Positions 9,020-17,352 of a stretch of DNA of 64,000 nucleotides are shown here, piece after piece (position 1 is the first letter of the stretch; every line of letters starts with the position of its first letter). The DNA comes from Acinetobacter sp. ANC 4910 (lineage in GTDB: Bacteria > Pseudomonadota > Gammaproteobacteria > Pseudomonadales > Moraxellaceae), in NCBI RefSeq assembly GCF_004331035.1, contig NZ_SJNT01000005.1, forward strand, positions 248,001-312,000, given 5' to 3'. The translations under genes and the position numbers were made by a program. Under the pieces are notes generated by a model. That model ran no database searches. It saw nothing but the letters and a program-made list of their open reading frames with translations, and was not told the origin of the DNA.

Positions 9020-10399
9020 ATGAAAATCGAATCGTTACAGCTCAAACATACCAATCTATTTGCCAATATAGAGCTTAAATTTCATTATCATGATCAACCG
9101 ATTACCCTGATTTTAGGCGATCAAGCTACAGGCAAAACCAGTCTCCTCAAGCATGCCTATCAGGCCTTAACTTGGTTTTCTGCCCGTTACAAAGACCTGC
9201 GAAGTGCGGGTGTGGTTATGTTGGATCAAGATATCCTGCACAGTCGCTTACAATCCAAAGTGCAGATTTGTGTCGAAATTCCTGCCGATATTGGTACGCT
9301 CACAGAGTCTGAAACAGTACAACCTGCGATTTTAAACCGCTGTAGCTGGCAACTCTATAAAACCCTCAGCCAACAAGGCATTGGACTGAGCAAAGCAGAT
9401 ACTTTACAACTCGAACAATTGGTACAGCTTTATCATCAAGCCCTACAGCAAGACCCGATGCAAGGTTTACCCCTGATTGCTTATTATCCTGCTGAACGTT
9501 TTGTCAATGAAATCAATTTACTCAGCAAGAACAATCCGATTGTATTTCAAGCTGCATATGCCTATGACGTAGCAGCTATTCCCTTTACCACCTTTAGCCG
9601 TTTCTTTGAATGGTTTCGCGAAATTAGTGATCTAGAAAATGCACAGACGGCGCAATTGTTTCAGCAACTGATGCGCGACAAGTTACATTTAGGTCAACAC
9701 TTACAACCCGAAAATATCCCGAATACCTTATTTCAAGCGCATGCACAACTCCATGCACCATGCTTAAAAGCACTAAAAGATAGTCTAAGCATTGTTTTGC
9801 CTGAACTGAATGATATTTTTGTGCAATATCAACCCAAACTGCAATTGATGGTGAGCTATCAAGGCAAAATCATGCAATTCCAACAACTTTCCAGTACTCA
9901 AAAAAACTGGATTGCGTTGATTGGCGATATTGTGCGACGCATGTGCTTACTCAATCCCCTAAGCCTCTATCCTTGTTTGGAAGGCGATGGCATCTTACTT
10001 ATTGATGCGATTGATGAACAACTAGATCAGCAACATTGCAGCCTGATTTTGCAACAGTTACATCAAGCCTTTCCACGACTCCAAATTATCGTCACTGGGA
10101 ATCGCACAGCACTTCTCGAAAATGCAGCCGCTTATCAATGCCTGCAACTTTCTGCACAAGGTATACACGACATCGTACTGCAACCCCTCCAACAACAATT
10201 CGATCAAATTTATGCCGAACTGAGTCAACTCTCGCTCTCTGGCGCAACAGAGCTTGAGCCTTTGTCAGACGAACCTTCCATCTCTGCGGCACAGCAGTTG
10301 TATACACAAATCCAACAACTCTCCCCAGAAGCACAAGCAGAGTTTCAGCAACTTTGGCAACAAGAGCATGACTCTTCTTTTCAGGATCCATCCTCCTAA
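9020..10399 (+). CDS. RecF/ABC-class AAA ATPase paired with helicase; catalytic residues appear altered
   Basis: A 459-residue protein beginning MKIESLQLKHTNLFANIELK, the classic first strands of RecF/SMC-type ATPases. Walker A is GDQATGKTS (33-41). YYPAER (155-160) and FSRFFEWFREISDLEN (192-207) resemble a segment shared with PtuA- and retron-associated ATPases. LSSTQKN (290-296) sits at the ABC signature position. Walker B reads GILLIDAIDEQ (324-334), so the usual catalytic Glu after Asp329 is Ala330, and the usual TTHSP switch is TGNRT (359-363), lacking the His. There is no TOPRIM/OLD nuclease domain. Upstream frame is open to TTG 8999, but ATG 9020 gives the family N-terminus. Cognate process unknown. 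Confidence 0.8.
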   Translation: MKIESLQLKHTNLFANIELKFHYHDQPITLILGDQATGKTSLLKHAYQALTWFSARYKDLRSAGVVMLDQDILHSRLQSKVQICVEIPADIGTLTESETVQPAILNRCSWQLYKTLSQQGIGLSKADTLQLEQLVQLYHQALQQDPMQGLPLIAYYPAERFVNEINLLSKNNPIVFQAAYAYDVAAIPFTTFSRFFEWFREISDLENAQTAQLFQQLMRDKLHLGQHLQPENIPNTLFQAHAQLHAPCLKALKDSLSIVLPELNDIFVQYQPKLQLMVSYQGKIMQFQQLSSTQKNWIALIGDIVRRMCLLNPLSLYPCLEGDGILLIDAIDEQLDQQHCSLILQQLHQAFPRLQIIVTGNRTALLENAAAYQCLQLSAQGIHDIVLQPLQQQFDQIYAELSQLSLSGATELEPLSDEPSISAAQQLYTQIQQLSPEAQAEFQQLWQQEHDSSFQDPSS

Positions 10400-10693
10400 T
10401 TTCTAGCGATAGCACACTGCTTTAAGTTCAATTTTGAGCTCAAAACAGATAATTCGATAGGTGTGCACGAAAAGGTTTGATGTTGTTTTATTCATGTAAT
10501 AAGATCGGATTTATTCAGATTTTTTATAGTAAAATTTTGTTTTGCTATAGTTTTGCAAGTTGCGCAACACAACTTGTTTTTCGCTTTTATATTTTCTTTA
10601 CGGCTTTCAAGATTGAATTTTTTGGATATCTCTTTGCTGTCCTGTAATCCTTGAAAGATAAGATTCACCCATAGGTTTCGACCTATCACGACA
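10400..10693 (+). promoter_or_regulatory. Leader region of the mrp operon: extended -10 promoter, palindrome and start-proximal hairpin
   Basis: A gene-free stretch of 294 bases. An extended -10 (TGCTATAGT, 10543-10551) with a weak -35 at 10523-10528 suggests transcription starts near 10558. The expected start overlaps the perfect 10-bp palindrome GTTGCGCAAC (10559-10568), nested in CAAGTTG...CAACTTG arms (10556-10576), a plausible operator. ATAGGT-TTCG-ACCTAT (10671-10686), a UUCG-tetraloop hairpin, ends 7 bases before the mrpA ATG where a ribosome site should be; no clear Shine-Dalgarno is visible. Regulation by this structure is inference. Confidence 0.45.
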
Positions 10694-13534
10694 ATGGATA
10701 CAAGTGTGCTACCAATTATTATCTTGTTACCGTTAGTACTGGGCACAACCCTTGTCTCGTGGCTGAAAAATTTTTCGCGCGGGGTAACGGCTTTCGGGGC
10801 TATCGGAGTCAGTCTAAGTAGTTTAATTCTGTTACTGACTCAAGCAAAGCAGGTCTTTCATGGCGAAGTCATTACTCAAAGTTGGTCTTGGTTACCACAA
10901 CTGGGCATTGATCTCAGTTTCCGTCTGGATGCCTTAGGTCTACTTTTCTCTTTGCTGATCACTGGTATCGGTACTCTCATTTTTATTTACGCCTACTATT
11001 ACCTTAGCCCTAAAAACTCATTGAGCAAACTCTATTTGTTGCTGATGTTGTTTATGGCGGCAATGTTGGGTATCTCTCTTTCCAATAATTTAATTTTGCT
11101 GTTAATTTTTTGGGAACTGACCAGTATTTCTTCTTTCCTCTTGGTCGGCTACTGGAGCAACTATGATGTTGCACAACGTGGCTCACGTATGGCTCTCACC
11201 ATCACTGGGATGGGGGGCTTGGCGATGCTGGGGGGCTTCATTTTACTGGGGCAAATTACAGGTACTTATCAAATTGACCAGATTCTGACTATGTCAGAAC
11301 ATATTCAAAGTCATGCTTTATTTACCCCAACCCTATTGCTAATTCTACTGGGTGCCTTTACCAAAAGCGCGCAGTTCCCTTTCCATTTCTGGCTCCCGAA
11401 TGCCATGGCTGCCCCAACACCTGTGTCAGCCTATCTGCATTCGGCCACCATGGTGAAAGCGGGAATTTTCTTACTTGCACGCTTACTCCCGATCTTTGCG
11501 GGTGCTGCGCTGTATCACAATATTGTGACCTTTGTCGGCTTATTCACGCTGTGTATGGCGGCATTCTTCGCTATTTTCAAAGAAGATCTGAAAGGGCTTC
11601 TGGCCTACTCGACCATCAGTCATCTGGGTTTAATCGTCTGCCTGTTGGGTATTGGTTCACCCTTAGCTGTCGCGGCTGCCATTTTCCATATCATCAACCA
11701 TGCCACTTTTAAGGCGGCTTTGTTTATGATTGCAGGCATTGTGGATCATGAAACAGGAACACGCGACTTACGCAAATTAAGTGGCGTATGGCAATTATTA
11801 CCGTTTTCAGCCACGCTCACTATGGTCACCGCAGCGGCTATGGCAGGTGTTCCGCTGACCAATGGTTTCTTGTCTAAAGAAATGTTCTTTACCGAATTAT
11901 TGGCAAACTTGAGCGGTCCAGCACTGGTATTGTCGGCTATCGTTGCGACATTGGCAGGTATTTTCGCAGTTGCTTATTCGACTCGCTTAATCCACGGCGT
12001 ATTTTTTGACGGCCCACTGGGTGAGCAAGTGCCCAATAAAGACGGACATGAGCCCCCTATCGGCATGCGGGCACCCGCAATTCTCTTGGCAATTCTCTGT
12101 ATTGTGGTGGGCATTTTCCCTGCACTCACGGTTGAACAAATTGTTAATAGTACGGCGCGTGCTAGTACCCAGTTACACGACTTCTCTGGAACGCATTTAG
12201 CCATCTGGCATGGTTTTAATTTACCGTTAGTCATGAGTTTGATTGCACTGGTTGGTGGTTTAAGCTTTTACTTTGTTCTTGCAAAAGACCGTAAAATTCG
12301 CAGTATTGATTTAGATCTTGCCTTGGGACCATTTCAAGGCAAACTCTTATTTGAATCTTTTCTCAAACACTTGCTCCTTAAATCACGCAAGATTAAACGC
12401 AAAACAGAAACAGGCTCCTTACAAACTTATCTGCTCTGGATTGTGGCGTTTAGTATTGTATTGGTTGCTGTGCCATTGGTTGCACAAGGTCTAACCACAG
12501 GCACCCGTGAACTGACCCATGCCCCTATGCTGGCCATTGTGCTGTGGTTACTCTTGTTCTCTGCCTGCTGGATGATGCTCTGGTTCCACCATGAACGCAT
12601 TAAAGCTGTGCTGATTAGTGGTGCGATCGGTCTGGTTGTCACCATGGTATTTGTGACCTTATCCGCACCAGATCTGGCCTTAACCCAAATTACTGTGGAT
12701 GTAGTCACGACTGTGTTGTTGTTAATGAGCTTATCGCTGTTACCACAACTTACGCCCTATGAATCCACTCAAGCTCGTCGTTGGCGCGATGCAATTCTTT
12801 CGATTGTCGGGGGACTTGGCATTGGTTGGATCACTTGGCTGATTCTAACGCGTGACCATAATTCGATTTCTTGGTTCTTCTTACAACAGTCAATTCCACT
12901 GGGCGGTGGTTCAAACGTTGTTAACGTGATTCTGGTTGATTTCCGTGGTTTCGATACCTTCGGTGAAATTACGGTATTGGGTATTGCAGGTATCGGCGCA
13001 CTCTGTCTAATGGATGGTATGCGTACACATGGCACCATTACCACCCAAGGCTTAACCTATCGCTTTAACCCCTCTCCTTTAATGCTTCGTATTGCATCCT
13101 CTTGGATTTTACCGCTGGCATTGGTCATCAGTTTGTATATTTTCCTACGTGGACATAATGATCCAGGCGGTGGTTTCATTGCAGGCTTAATCACAGCATT
13201 GGCGCTAATCATTCAATACATTGCCTTAGGTCAAGACCAAGCCGAACAATTGCTCCGCGCCAAATCTGGACGCTTATATGAAATCTGGATCGGTTCAGGT
13301 TTAAGCATTGCAGGATTAACTGCAATTGCAGCATGGTTCTGGGGACGTCCATTCCTGACCAGTGCACACATCTACGTTTCACCCCCAATTTTAGGCGAAA
13401 TGCACTTGGCTTCTGCGGCTGCATTTGATGTTGGAGTCTATGTCACAGTGGTCGGTGCAACCATGCTGATGATTTCTGTTTTGGGTGACTCACGCCACTC
13501 AAGCATGTCTGGTCCATTACCAAAGGGGAAATAA
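10694..13534 (+). CDS. mrpA: Mrp monovalent cation/H+ antiporter subunit A fused to subunit B
   Basis: A 946-residue polytopic inner-membrane protein. The N-terminal about 500 residues are the NuoL/MrpA-type proton channel (LLIFWELTSISSFLLVGYW; FPFHFWLPNAMAAPTPVSAY with the conserved HSATMVKAG). The following part covers the MrpA C-terminal extension and MbhE-type region (LSAPDLALTQITVDVV; DFRGFDTFGEITVLGIAG). The end is an MrpB domain (YIFLRGHNDPGGGFIAGL). An A-B fusion is typical of group 2, six-gene Mrp systems as in Pha of rhizobia. It exchanges Na+ (or K+) for protons and supports alkali and salt tolerance. First gene of a tightly packed operon. Confidence 0.93.
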   Translation: MDTSVLPIIILLPLVLGTTLVSWLKNFSRGVTAFGAIGVSLSSLILLLTQAKQVFHGEVITQSWSWLPQLGIDLSFRLDALGLLFSLLITGIGTLIFIYAYYYLSPKNSLSKLYLLLMLFMAAMLGISLSNNLILLLIFWELTSISSFLLVGYWSNYDVAQRGSRMALTITGMGGLAMLGGFILLGQITGTYQIDQILTMSEHIQSHALFTPTLLLILLGAFTKSAQFPFHFWLPNAMAAPTPVSAYLHSATMVKAGIFLLARLLPIFAGAALYHNIVTFVGLFTLCMAAFFAIFKEDLKGLLAYSTISHLGLIVCLLGIGSPLAVAAAIFHIINHATFKAALFMIAGIVDHETGTRDLRKLSGVWQLLPFSATLTMVTAAAMAGVPLTNGFLSKEMFFTELLANLSGPALVLSAIVATLAGIFAVAYSTRLIHGVFFDGPLGEQVPNKDGHEPPIGMRAPAILLAILCIVVGIFPALTVEQIVNSTARASTQLHDFSGTHLAIWHGFNLPLVMSLIALVGGLSFYFVLAKDRKIRSIDLDLALGPFQGKLLFESFLKHLLLKSRKIKRKTETGSLQTYLLWIVAFSIVLVAVPLVAQGLTTGTRELTHAPMLAIVLWLLLFSACWMMLWFHHERIKAVLISGAIGLVVTMVFVTLSAPDLALTQITVDVVTTVLLLMSLSLLPQLTPYESTQARRWRDAILSIVGGLGIGWITWLILTRDHNSISWFFLQQSIPLGGGSNVVNVILVDFRGFDTFGEITVLGIAGIGALCLMDGMRTHGTITTQGLTYRFNPSPLMLRIASSWILPLALVISLYIFLRGHNDPGGGFIAGLITALALIIQYIALGQDQAEQLLRAKSGRLYEIWIGSGLSIAGLTAIAAWFWGRPFLTSAHIYVSPPILGEMHLASAAAFDVGVYVTVVGATMLMISVLGDSRHSSMSGPLPKGK

Positions 13535-13535
13535 T

Positions 13536-13901
13536 ATGATTAGTCTAGAATTTCTTATTGCCTCTGCGATTGGACTGTTAGTTTCAACCGGCATCTATCT
13601 GATTCTACGTGCGCGTACCTTTCCAGTAGTACTTGGCTTAGCCATGATTGGTTATGCGGTAAACGTGTTCCTGTTTGCCATGGGCCGAGTCCAAATCAAC
13701 TCGCCTGCGGTATTAACCGAAGCCACCAAGTCCACCGACCCATTACCACAAGCGCTAGTCCTTACAGCCATTGTGATTGGTTTCGCCACTACAGCCTTTA
13801 TTGTACAACTGGCTTTACGCAGCCGTTATGAATCAGGGACCGACCACGTTGACTCAAAAGAAGAAATTAGTCTTGTTGACCCACGCGAGGATGAGCCTTA
13901 A
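13536..13901 (+). CDS. mrpC: Mrp cation/H+ antiporter subunit C (NuoK-like)
   Basis: A 121-residue protein with three membrane helices, homologous to NuoK: MISLEFLIASAIGLLVSTGIY, LGLAMIGYAVNVFLFAMGR, and LVLTAIVIGFATTAFIVQLAL. The start ATG 13536 is preceded by a GGGGAA ribosome site immediately after the mrpA stop; a longer in-frame reading from 13485 would overlap mrpA and is rejected. Its stop overlaps the mrpD start by one base (TAATG), indicating translational coupling. Confidence 0.93.
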   Translation: MISLEFLIASAIGLLVSTGIYLILRARTFPVVLGLAMIGYAVNVFLFAMGRVQINSPAVLTEATKSTDPLPQALVLTAIVIGFATTAFIVQLALRSRYESGTDHVDSKEEISLVDPREDEP

Positions 13902-15712
13902 TGCATAACTTCATCCAATTTTGGGCCGAACATACACCAATTTTTAGCATCCTCATTCCGGCATTTACCGGCTTTATTCTGGTTTTACTGGGCAATCCCG
14001 GTGCAGGCTCACTCGCTTATGACTGGCGTCAACCTTGGCGTCGTGGCATCAGTCTCATTTCTGCCTTACTGGGACTCACCACTGCAATTTGCTATTTAAT
14101 GGTGGCCAGTCATGGACAAATCAGCAGTTATAATCTAAGTGAATGGACGGCACCCTTCGGGATCGTTTTGGTTTTAGACCAACTCTCTGCCTTAATGCTG
14201 GTATTAACCTATGCACTTGCAGTGCCTGTTTTGTGGTTTGCAAGCCGTGAATGGGATACCCGTGGTCGTTATTTCCATGCCATGTTCCATTTCTTATTAA
14301 TGGGATTATGCGGAGCATTCCTTACAGGTGACTTGTTTAACCTGTTTGTGTTCTTCGAAATTCTATTGATGGCTTCTTATGTGTTGCTCTTGCATGGACA
14401 AGGCAAAGCACGCTTTCAGCTCGGCATTCACTACGTCACCATCAACCTCTTAGCCTCTGCACTGTTCCTGATTGGTCTGGGCATGATTTATGGCAGTGTT
14501 GGTAGTTTGAATATGGCAGATGTCGCACGTTTGCTGCCGAGCTTACCACCAGATCAGCACAAATTGGCTGTGGCAGGCGGGCTATTGTTATTTGTGGTCT
14601 TTGGCATTAAAGCCGCAATGCTCCCTGTCGGCTTCTGGTTACCTAAAACCTATGCCGTCGCCACCACGCCAGTTGCCGCCATTTTCACCATCATGACCAA
14701 AGTCGGCATTTATGCAATTTTACGCGTCAACGGCACGGTGTTCGACGATGCACTCAGCCAGTCCATTTTACAAAACTGGTTACTGCCTATTGGTTTAATC
14801 ACCTCACTCTATGGTGTGATTGGTGCCATTGGTGCGGAGCGCCTACGTCGTCTTGTCGGTTTTATGGTGTTGTCTTCTATTGGGACTTTACTCACCGCTA
14901 TTGCCCTGTTTAATCCCCAAGCGTGGTCAGCAACGCTGTATTATCTGGTACATAGTACGCTGATTGCAGCCGCCTTTTATTTACTTTGTGGCTGGATTAC
15001 TTCGCAACGTGGTGTCTACAAAGATCATTTGAAAATTGCACCACAGATGAAACAACATCATGTGCTCTCAATTTGCTATTTCCTGATCGCCTTAATGATG
15101 GCGGGATTACCGCCATTCAGTGGTTTCCTAGGTAAAGTCTTTATTCTTCAAGCCACCGCAAATGAACCCTATCAAGGCATTGTGATCGCAGTCATTCTGG
15201 TTGTGAGTTTGCTCAGTATTCTCGCATTTACCCGTGTGGGTTTTATTCTGTTCTGGCGTGCCAGTAAACCCGAAGAAATCGCACATATTGAAGCGGATTA
15301 TACCGCTTACCAAGCCACGCCAGAAAAAGCACCACCACGTAACGATACTGCAATCTATATCTTATTGGCAGGCCTGATTGGCTATATGGTCGCGGCGGGT
15401 CCGATACAGCAATACACCCTCAATACCGCATTACAAATTCAAAACAATGCTTTGTATGAAGCGGCTATATTGAAAAAGGATGAGCTTAATCAAGTCATCA
15501 GTGTGCAGCCATTTGATCCTGAAAATCTACCAGAAACCAAATATGGGGGGGAAGAACTCGATCCAAATGCACATCTCATTCCATATACGATCAGTGAAGA
15601 TACGTTGTCTGGTGAGCACATTTCACCGTACAAGTTACGTCAGATTCAAGAACAACAGACCCATGAAAGGTTGATTCCTGATGATGCTCAACTTAAACCT
15701 GTGGAGCCGTAA
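13901..15712 (+). CDS. mrpD: Mrp cation/H+ antiporter subunit D (NuoM/N-like)
   Basis: A 603-residue antiporter-type subunit with about 14 membrane helices. Conserved parts include NLFVFFEILLMASYVLLLHG (the key Glu in a central helix), AAMLPVGFWLPKTYAVATTP and AGLPPFSGFLGKVFILQA. After the last helix (YILLAGLIGYMVAAGP) there is a hydrophilic C-terminal tail of about 105 residues, longer than in Bacillus MrpD (about 490 aa). Its ATG overlaps the mrpC stop and its stop overlaps the mrpE ATG, so the three are translationally coupled. Confidence 0.93.
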   Translation: MHNFIQFWAEHTPIFSILIPAFTGFILVLLGNPGAGSLAYDWRQPWRRGISLISALLGLTTAICYLMVASHGQISSYNLSEWTAPFGIVLVLDQLSALMLVLTYALAVPVLWFASREWDTRGRYFHAMFHFLLMGLCGAFLTGDLFNLFVFFEILLMASYVLLLHGQGKARFQLGIHYVTINLLASALFLIGLGMIYGSVGSLNMADVARLLPSLPPDQHKLAVAGGLLLFVVFGIKAAMLPVGFWLPKTYAVATTPVAAIFTIMTKVGIYAILRVNGTVFDDALSQSILQNWLLPIGLITSLYGVIGAIGAERLRRLVGFMVLSSIGTLLTAIALFNPQAWSATLYYLVHSTLIAAAFYLLCGWITSQRGVYKDHLKIAPQMKQHHVLSICYFLIALMMAGLPPFSGFLGKVFILQATANEPYQGIVIAVILVVSLLSILAFTRVGFILFWRASKPEEIAHIEADYTAYQATPEKAPPRNDTAIYILLAGLIGYMVAAGPIQQYTLNTALQIQNNALYEAAILKKDELNQVISVQPFDPENLPETKYGGEELDPNAHLIPYTISEDTLSGEHISPYKLRQIQEQQTHERLIPDDAQLKPVEP

Positions 15713-16236
15713 TGATGCAAAAAAAATCTTTTCTTCATCGCTGGCTCCCTCATCCGTTTGTTTCGGTTCTGGTTGCAATCACTTGGATAATGCTGGCACA
15801 TAGTTTCGATATCGCAACTTTAGTTATGGCGAGCTTGCTTGCTGTATTTATTCCACGCTTGGTACAACCGTTTATCCAACAAACTCCCAATATTCACTGG
15901 AAGGCAGCCATTAAGCTATTTTTTGTTGTGCTTTGGGATATTGTGATCTCCAATATTCGGATTGCCAAGTTGGTTTTAGGTCCAATGGATCAATTGCAGC
16001 CTAAATGGTATCGCGTGCCATTAGAAACCCAACATGATGAAGTCAATAGCTTACTGGCGATGATCATTACCACCACACCAGGTACAGTTTCGGCTGGCAT
16101 TGATCAAGATCGTGGTGATATTTTGGTTCATGCATTAAGTTCGGATAATACTGAAATTGATATTCAAGACATCAAAAACCGTTATGAAAAACCATTAATG
16201 GAAATCTTCCACGTCAACTCAGGAGATGCCACATGA
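15712..16236 (+). CDS. mrpE: Mrp cation/H+ antiporter subunit E
   Basis: A 174-residue subunit of the MNHE family. Two hydrophobic segments near the N-terminus (VSVLVAITWIMLAHSFDIATL) precede the family core IRIAKLVLGP and the cytosolic end LLAMIITTTPGTVSAGIDQDR. The start overlaps the mrpD stop (TAATG) and its end overlaps the mrpF start (ATGA). MrpE supports full antiport activity of the hetero-oligomer but is not the ion channel. Confidence 0.92.
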   Translation: MMQKKSFLHRWLPHPFVSVLVAITWIMLAHSFDIATLVMASLLAVFIPRLVQPFIQQTPNIHWKAAIKLFFVVLWDIVISNIRIAKLVLGPMDQLQPKWYRVPLETQHDEVNSLLAMIITTTPGTVSAGIDQDRGDILVHALSSDNTEIDIQDIKNRYEKPLMEIFHVNSGDAT

Positions 16237-16508
16237 CCGTTCTGCCCTATGCTTTAGGCATCTGTATGGTGGCGATCACACTCTCAATGATGATGTGCTT
16301 GGGTCGCCTGATTATTGGACCATCTATTGTGGATCGACTGTTGGCTTTAGATACCTTGTTCTTGAATGCAACCTGTCTCATTGTCGTACTTGGCATCTAT
16401 TGGAGTACCACTTCATTATTTGAAGGTGCACTACTGGTCGCTATGCTTGGGTTTGTATCTACTGTGGCCTTGGCACGCTACTTTACCTCTGGTCATGTCA
16501 TCGATTAA
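16233..16508 (+). CDS. mrpF: Mrp cation/H+ antiporter subunit F
   Basis: A 91-residue protein with three membrane helices (MVAITLSMMMCLGRLIIGPS; LFLNATCLIVVLGIYW; ALLVAMLGFVSTVALARYF). The conserved GPSIVDRLLALD segment identifies MrpF/PhaF. A 65-residue reading in another frame from 16226 is a shadow. The ATG overlaps the mrpE stop by four bases. Confidence 0.92.
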   Translation: MTVLPYALGICMVAITLSMMMCLGRLIIGPSIVDRLLALDTLFLNATCLIVVLGIYWSTTSLFEGALLVAMLGFVSTVALARYFTSGHVID

Positions 16509-16520
16509 GGAGCACATCAC

Positions 16521-16883
16521 ATGCAATTACTCATGGAAATACTGGTTTCTATTTTCTTGCTGATTGGTGCATTCTTCATGTTAGTCGGGGGAATAGGCAT
16601 GATTCGCCTACCCGATTTATTCATGCGTTTGCATGCCCCCACCAAATCGAGCACTTTGGGTTTAGGTAGTTTCCTAATTGCTGCCATGATTTTCTCTGCT
16701 TTTCAGGGAAAGATTGGTTTCGCAGAAATTTTATTAACACTTTTAGCGTTCGTTACCGCACCTGTATCGGCCAACCTGATGGCACAAGCAGCCCTTCATC
16801 TGCGCTTACGTTCAATGAGTGGTGATGTACCCGAAGCATTGAATCGACCATTACCTTGGCAACGTCAACGCCGTCGTGAATAA
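16521..16883 (+). CDS. mrpG: Mrp cation/H+ antiporter subunit G
   Basis: A 120-residue protein with three membrane helices. The family block GGIGMIRLPDLFMRLHAPTK (residues about 24-43) is diagnostic of MrpG/PhaG. It starts 12 bases after mrpF behind an AAGGAG ribosome site and is the last gene of the operon. A strong bidirectional terminator follows. Confidence 0.93.
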   Translation: MQLLMEILVSIFLLIGAFFMLVGGIGMIRLPDLFMRLHAPTKSSTLGLGSFLIAAMIFSAFQGKIGFAEILLTLLAFVTAPVSANLMAQAALHLRLRSMSGDVPEALNRPLPWQRQRRRE

Positions 16884-16894
16884 ATCATCAGCAT

Positions 16895-16925
16895 AAAAAA
16901 AGCCACCCGAAGGTGGCTTTTTTTA
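16895..16925. terminator. Bidirectional intrinsic terminator between mrpG and rbfA
   Basis: A-rich tract, stem GCCACC-CGAA-GGTGGC with flanking AAAAAA/TTTTTT. It serves the rightward mrp operon and the leftward rimP-nusA-infB-rbfA operon, which converge here. Confidence 0.9.
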
Positions 16926-16947
16926 TTACTCAATTTTAACCTTGAGC

Positions 16948-17352
16948 TTATTCATCATCTTGTTTTGCTTCAGCAGCAGGTAAATCCTTCACTGCTTCTG
17001 CAATCAGGCCAAACATATAGTTACCATACGCATTGGTCTTGTCATAATGGAAACGTAAACGTGGCGTAATACGTGTCTTAATACGACGACCCAATTCATG
17101 GCGTAAGAAACCAGATGCCTTGTTCAGTACATCCAAAGTTTCTTTATTTGCCACTGCACTTTGCTCATCGCCAAGCTCACGTCCCATCACGGTGACATAG
17201 ACTTCTGCATAGCCTAAATCTGGGCTGACCTTCACCGCCGAGATGGTCACAAGACCACCTAAGCGTGGATCTTTCAGCTCTTGGCGGATTAACTCAGACA
17301 ACTCACGCTGTACTGTATCTGCCATTCGCTTAAGACGCTGACTACCCGCCAT
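16948..17352 (-). CDS. rbfA: 30S ribosome-binding factor A
   Basis: A 134-residue KH-type protein needed for late maturation of 16S rRNA and cold adaptation. Family marks are QRLKRMADTVQRELSELIRQ at the N-terminus, ELKDPRLGGLVTISAVKVSPDL, and GFLRHELGRRIKTRITPRLR. The ATG overlaps the infB stop by one base, so it is the coupled last gene of rimP-nusA-infB-rbfA. Confidence 0.96.
   Translation of the reverse strand: MAGSQRLKRMADTVQRELSELIRQELKDPRLGGLVTISAVKVSPDLGYAEVYVTVMGRELGDEQSAVANKETLDVLNKASGFLRHELGRRIKTRITPRLRFHYDKTNAYGNYMFGLIAEAVKDLPAAEAKQDDE

Noticed and set aside
7490..10399. Calling the helicase/ATPase pair Gabija
   Set aside because: The ATPase lacks the TOPRIM/OLD nuclease domain of GajA, and the gene order is reversed. 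Similarity is limited to the general protein classes.
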